Shown here piece after piece: positions 62,796-64,000 of a stretch of 64,000 nt of DNA. The stretch spans positions 62,001 to 126,000 of the forward strand of contig NZ_JAQUVZ010000007.1 in NCBI RefSeq assembly GCF_028693135.1, given 5' to 3'. This DNA comes from Methanosarcina sp. (GTDB lineage: Archaea; Halobacteriota; Methanosarcinia; Methanosarcinales; Methanosarcinaceae). Numbering within the stretch: position 1 is the first letter of the stretch; each line of letters starts with the position of its first letter. The translations under genes were made by a program, and so were the position numbers. The notes beneath the pieces were generated by a model, which saw only the letters and a program-made list of their open reading frames with translations, was not told the DNA's origin and made no database searches.

Positions 62796-63062
62796 TGCTC
62801 GAAAATTTTAACGAAAAACGATAGCTTTGAGAGAATTTTTAGCCTTTATAGAGCCGGATTAAAGGGGCTGTTTATTAGAAATTAATACGTAAGGTCCAGT
62901 TCCTTTCAGATTTTTTCTCTATGGGAACTGCATTTCCGTTTCCCTTTTTGTTTCTGGGAGCGGTTTTTAATGCTTTAAACTGGCCGGAATAAATACGTTG
63001 ATGAAAAATGAAAAAGTCCGTTCATATCTAAATCCCGGACTTATAAAGAAGTGAAACCGATC

Positions 63063-64000
63063 ATGTTCTGGAGTAAAAACAGTATTATAGATAAAGTAAG
63101 CAAGATTTTGAACACATTGGATGATATTTCAGCAGATATTTTTTGCGGGATAAATACTGATAGCGAATATCTACACAAGTTAAGCCTTTCTGATGAAAAT
63201 TCTCCTGAAACCCCTTATAAATGTATGGGCCTGAACAGGGAGATAAATCTCGAACGAGAACTTGTATATCCATTTATAGACAGTGCCTTTTCTAATGAAT
63301 ATGCGGTCCATCCCTCCTCTTATTGTTTCATGCTACCTTACGAAATTAAAGCCGATGGCCTGAGGAAAGAATGTAGGCTCCTCGAACCTGAAGAATTGAA
63401 GGCAAGGTACCCTCTAACATATTCCAGGATTACAGATTTTAAAAACAATTTTAAACACGATTCCACTCCTCTTTCATCTACAGATTACAGTGTTGGAGGC
63501 TGCAAACTGCTGCAGTACATCAATACCCCGAAAATTGTCGTTTCGGATCATTACAGTTTGCAGGCTTCTTTTGATGCAGCAGGAAACAGTATCTTTGAAA
63601 AAGGCTGTGGAATCGTGCTTCAAGACCCTTCCAGATCTTTTTACGTTCTTGCTGCACTTAATAGTTCAATTTCAAGGGTCTTTTCCGAGATCTGCCAGAA
63701 GGACCGGCTTTGCAATGGGAGCCTTACTCCGGGAGTTTTAAGGCGTTTCCCTATTGTTTTTCCTGAAGAAAAAAACCTTGAATCTCTGATAAGCACACTT
63801 TCCAGCTATTTGACCTATATTCATGGACAGATTTACCGGACTGCTCCTCCTTACACTCCCGGAAGTGAAGACTACGAGCTTCTAAAATTCTATGAAAGAC
63901 TCGTAAATCTCCTTGTGCTGGACACTTATTTTACAAAAGATCTTGATCCAAGATTCCTGGAAATTCTGGAGGGAAATATCGTGCCTTTCGGAGAGTATTC
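63063..64000 (+). CDS. Stand-alone target-recognition domain protein, paralogue (truncated by window end)
   Basis: From ATG 63063 the frame is open to the window end, about 312 codons. It lines up with the protein at 58781 block by block: DISADIFCGINTDSEYLH, the PYEIKADGLRKECRLLEPEELKARYP segment, KHDSTPLSSTDYSVGGCKLLQYINTPKIVV, GCGIVLQDPSRSFYVLAALNS and FPIVFPEEKNLESLI. The N-terminus is a divergent version of the specificity-domain start. Methyltransferase and nuclease motifs are absent in the visible part. A 17-codon frame (63001-63054) ends eight bases upstream. The C-terminus lies outside the window. Confidence 0.7.
   Translation, partial: MFWSKNSIIDKVSKILNTLDDISADIFCGINTDSEYLHKLSLSDENSPETPYKCMGLNREINLERELVYPFIDSAFSNEYAVHPSSYCFMLPYEIKADGLRKECRLLEPEELKARYPLTYSRITDFKNNFKHDSTPLSSTDYSVGGCKLLQYINTPKIVVSDHYSLQASFDAAGNSIFEKGCGIVLQDPSRSFYVLAALNSSISRVFSEICQKDRLCNGSLTPGVLRRFPIVFPEEKNLESLISTLSSYLTYIHGQIYRTAPPYTPGSEDYELLKFYERLVNLLVLDTYFTKDLDPRFLEILEGNIVPFGEY

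Overview
The window looks like a chromosome segment from a Methanosarcina species (methanogenic archaeon). The main markers are hdrED (membrane heterodisulfide reductase), a methanogenesis marker 9 protein, an archaeal dihydromethanopterin reductase, CofD (F420 synthesis), SepCysS, archaeal Dph2, exosome Csl4, RNA polymerase subunit L, NurA/HerA and an archaeal RNase P RNA. Gene starts are often preceded by TATA boxes at about -26, several implying leaderless mRNAs. Spacers are long and AT-rich, full of short tandem repeats and decayed transposon ends, as is usual in this genus. I do not assign a species.

Layout. 1-2.0 kb: non-coding DNA with repeats, a tiny zinc-ribbon gene and two IS200/IS605-type end relics. 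2.0-8.2 kb: a small siroheme sulfite-reductase-like gene, hdrE-hdrD, two overlapping DUF116 genes and a geranylgeranyl-reductase family gene. 8.3-12.8 kb: RNase P RNA (minus strand), then marker 9, a CitG/MdcB-like gene and a DUF447 gene that overlap head to tail, then dmrX; this set points to pterin/C1-carrier chemistry. 13.2-18.9 kb: a five-gene Opp/Dpp/Nik-type ABC importer on the minus strand. 19.3-24 kb: PHP phosphoesterase, then an AT-rich accessory island with a PD-(D/E)XK nuclease-like protein, a decayed coiled-coil gene, a TIR protein, a RelE/antitoxin pair and a 135-bp MITE. 24-30 kb: a 13-residue-repeat surface protein and nurA-herA. 30-34.5 kb: tRNA-Pro, ubiX with an LpdD-like prFMN chaperone, an HD phosphohydrolase and cofD. 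34.8-36.9 kb: a secreted tandem FmdE-like protein. 37.4-41.5 kb: hpt-dph2, a METTL5-like methyltransferase, csl4 and rpoL, a translation/RNA-processing cluster. 42-50 kb: SepCysS, an AAA/DUF4143 ATPase, a winged-helix regulator, DUF2148, secreted proteins, lysA and tRNA-Gly. 50-64 kb: small enzymes, a K+-channel-like protein, large secreted proteins and two paralogous stand-alone DNA target-recognition-domain proteins, the second running off the window edge.

Best leads for something undescribed: the TIR/nuclease/TA island (20.6-24 kb); the paralogous orphan target-recognition proteins (58.8 and 63.1 kb); a 12-copy tandem array of a 13-bp unit carrying both a TATA-like and a Shine-Dalgarno-like motif in front of a TTG-start gene (52.2 kb); a repeat-rich disordered extension on Csl4; a Lys/Glu-rich insertion inside an ABC ATPase; and the marker 9/CitG-like/DUF447/DmrX gene set. 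No CRISPR array, rRNA operon, intact transposase or replication origin was seen.
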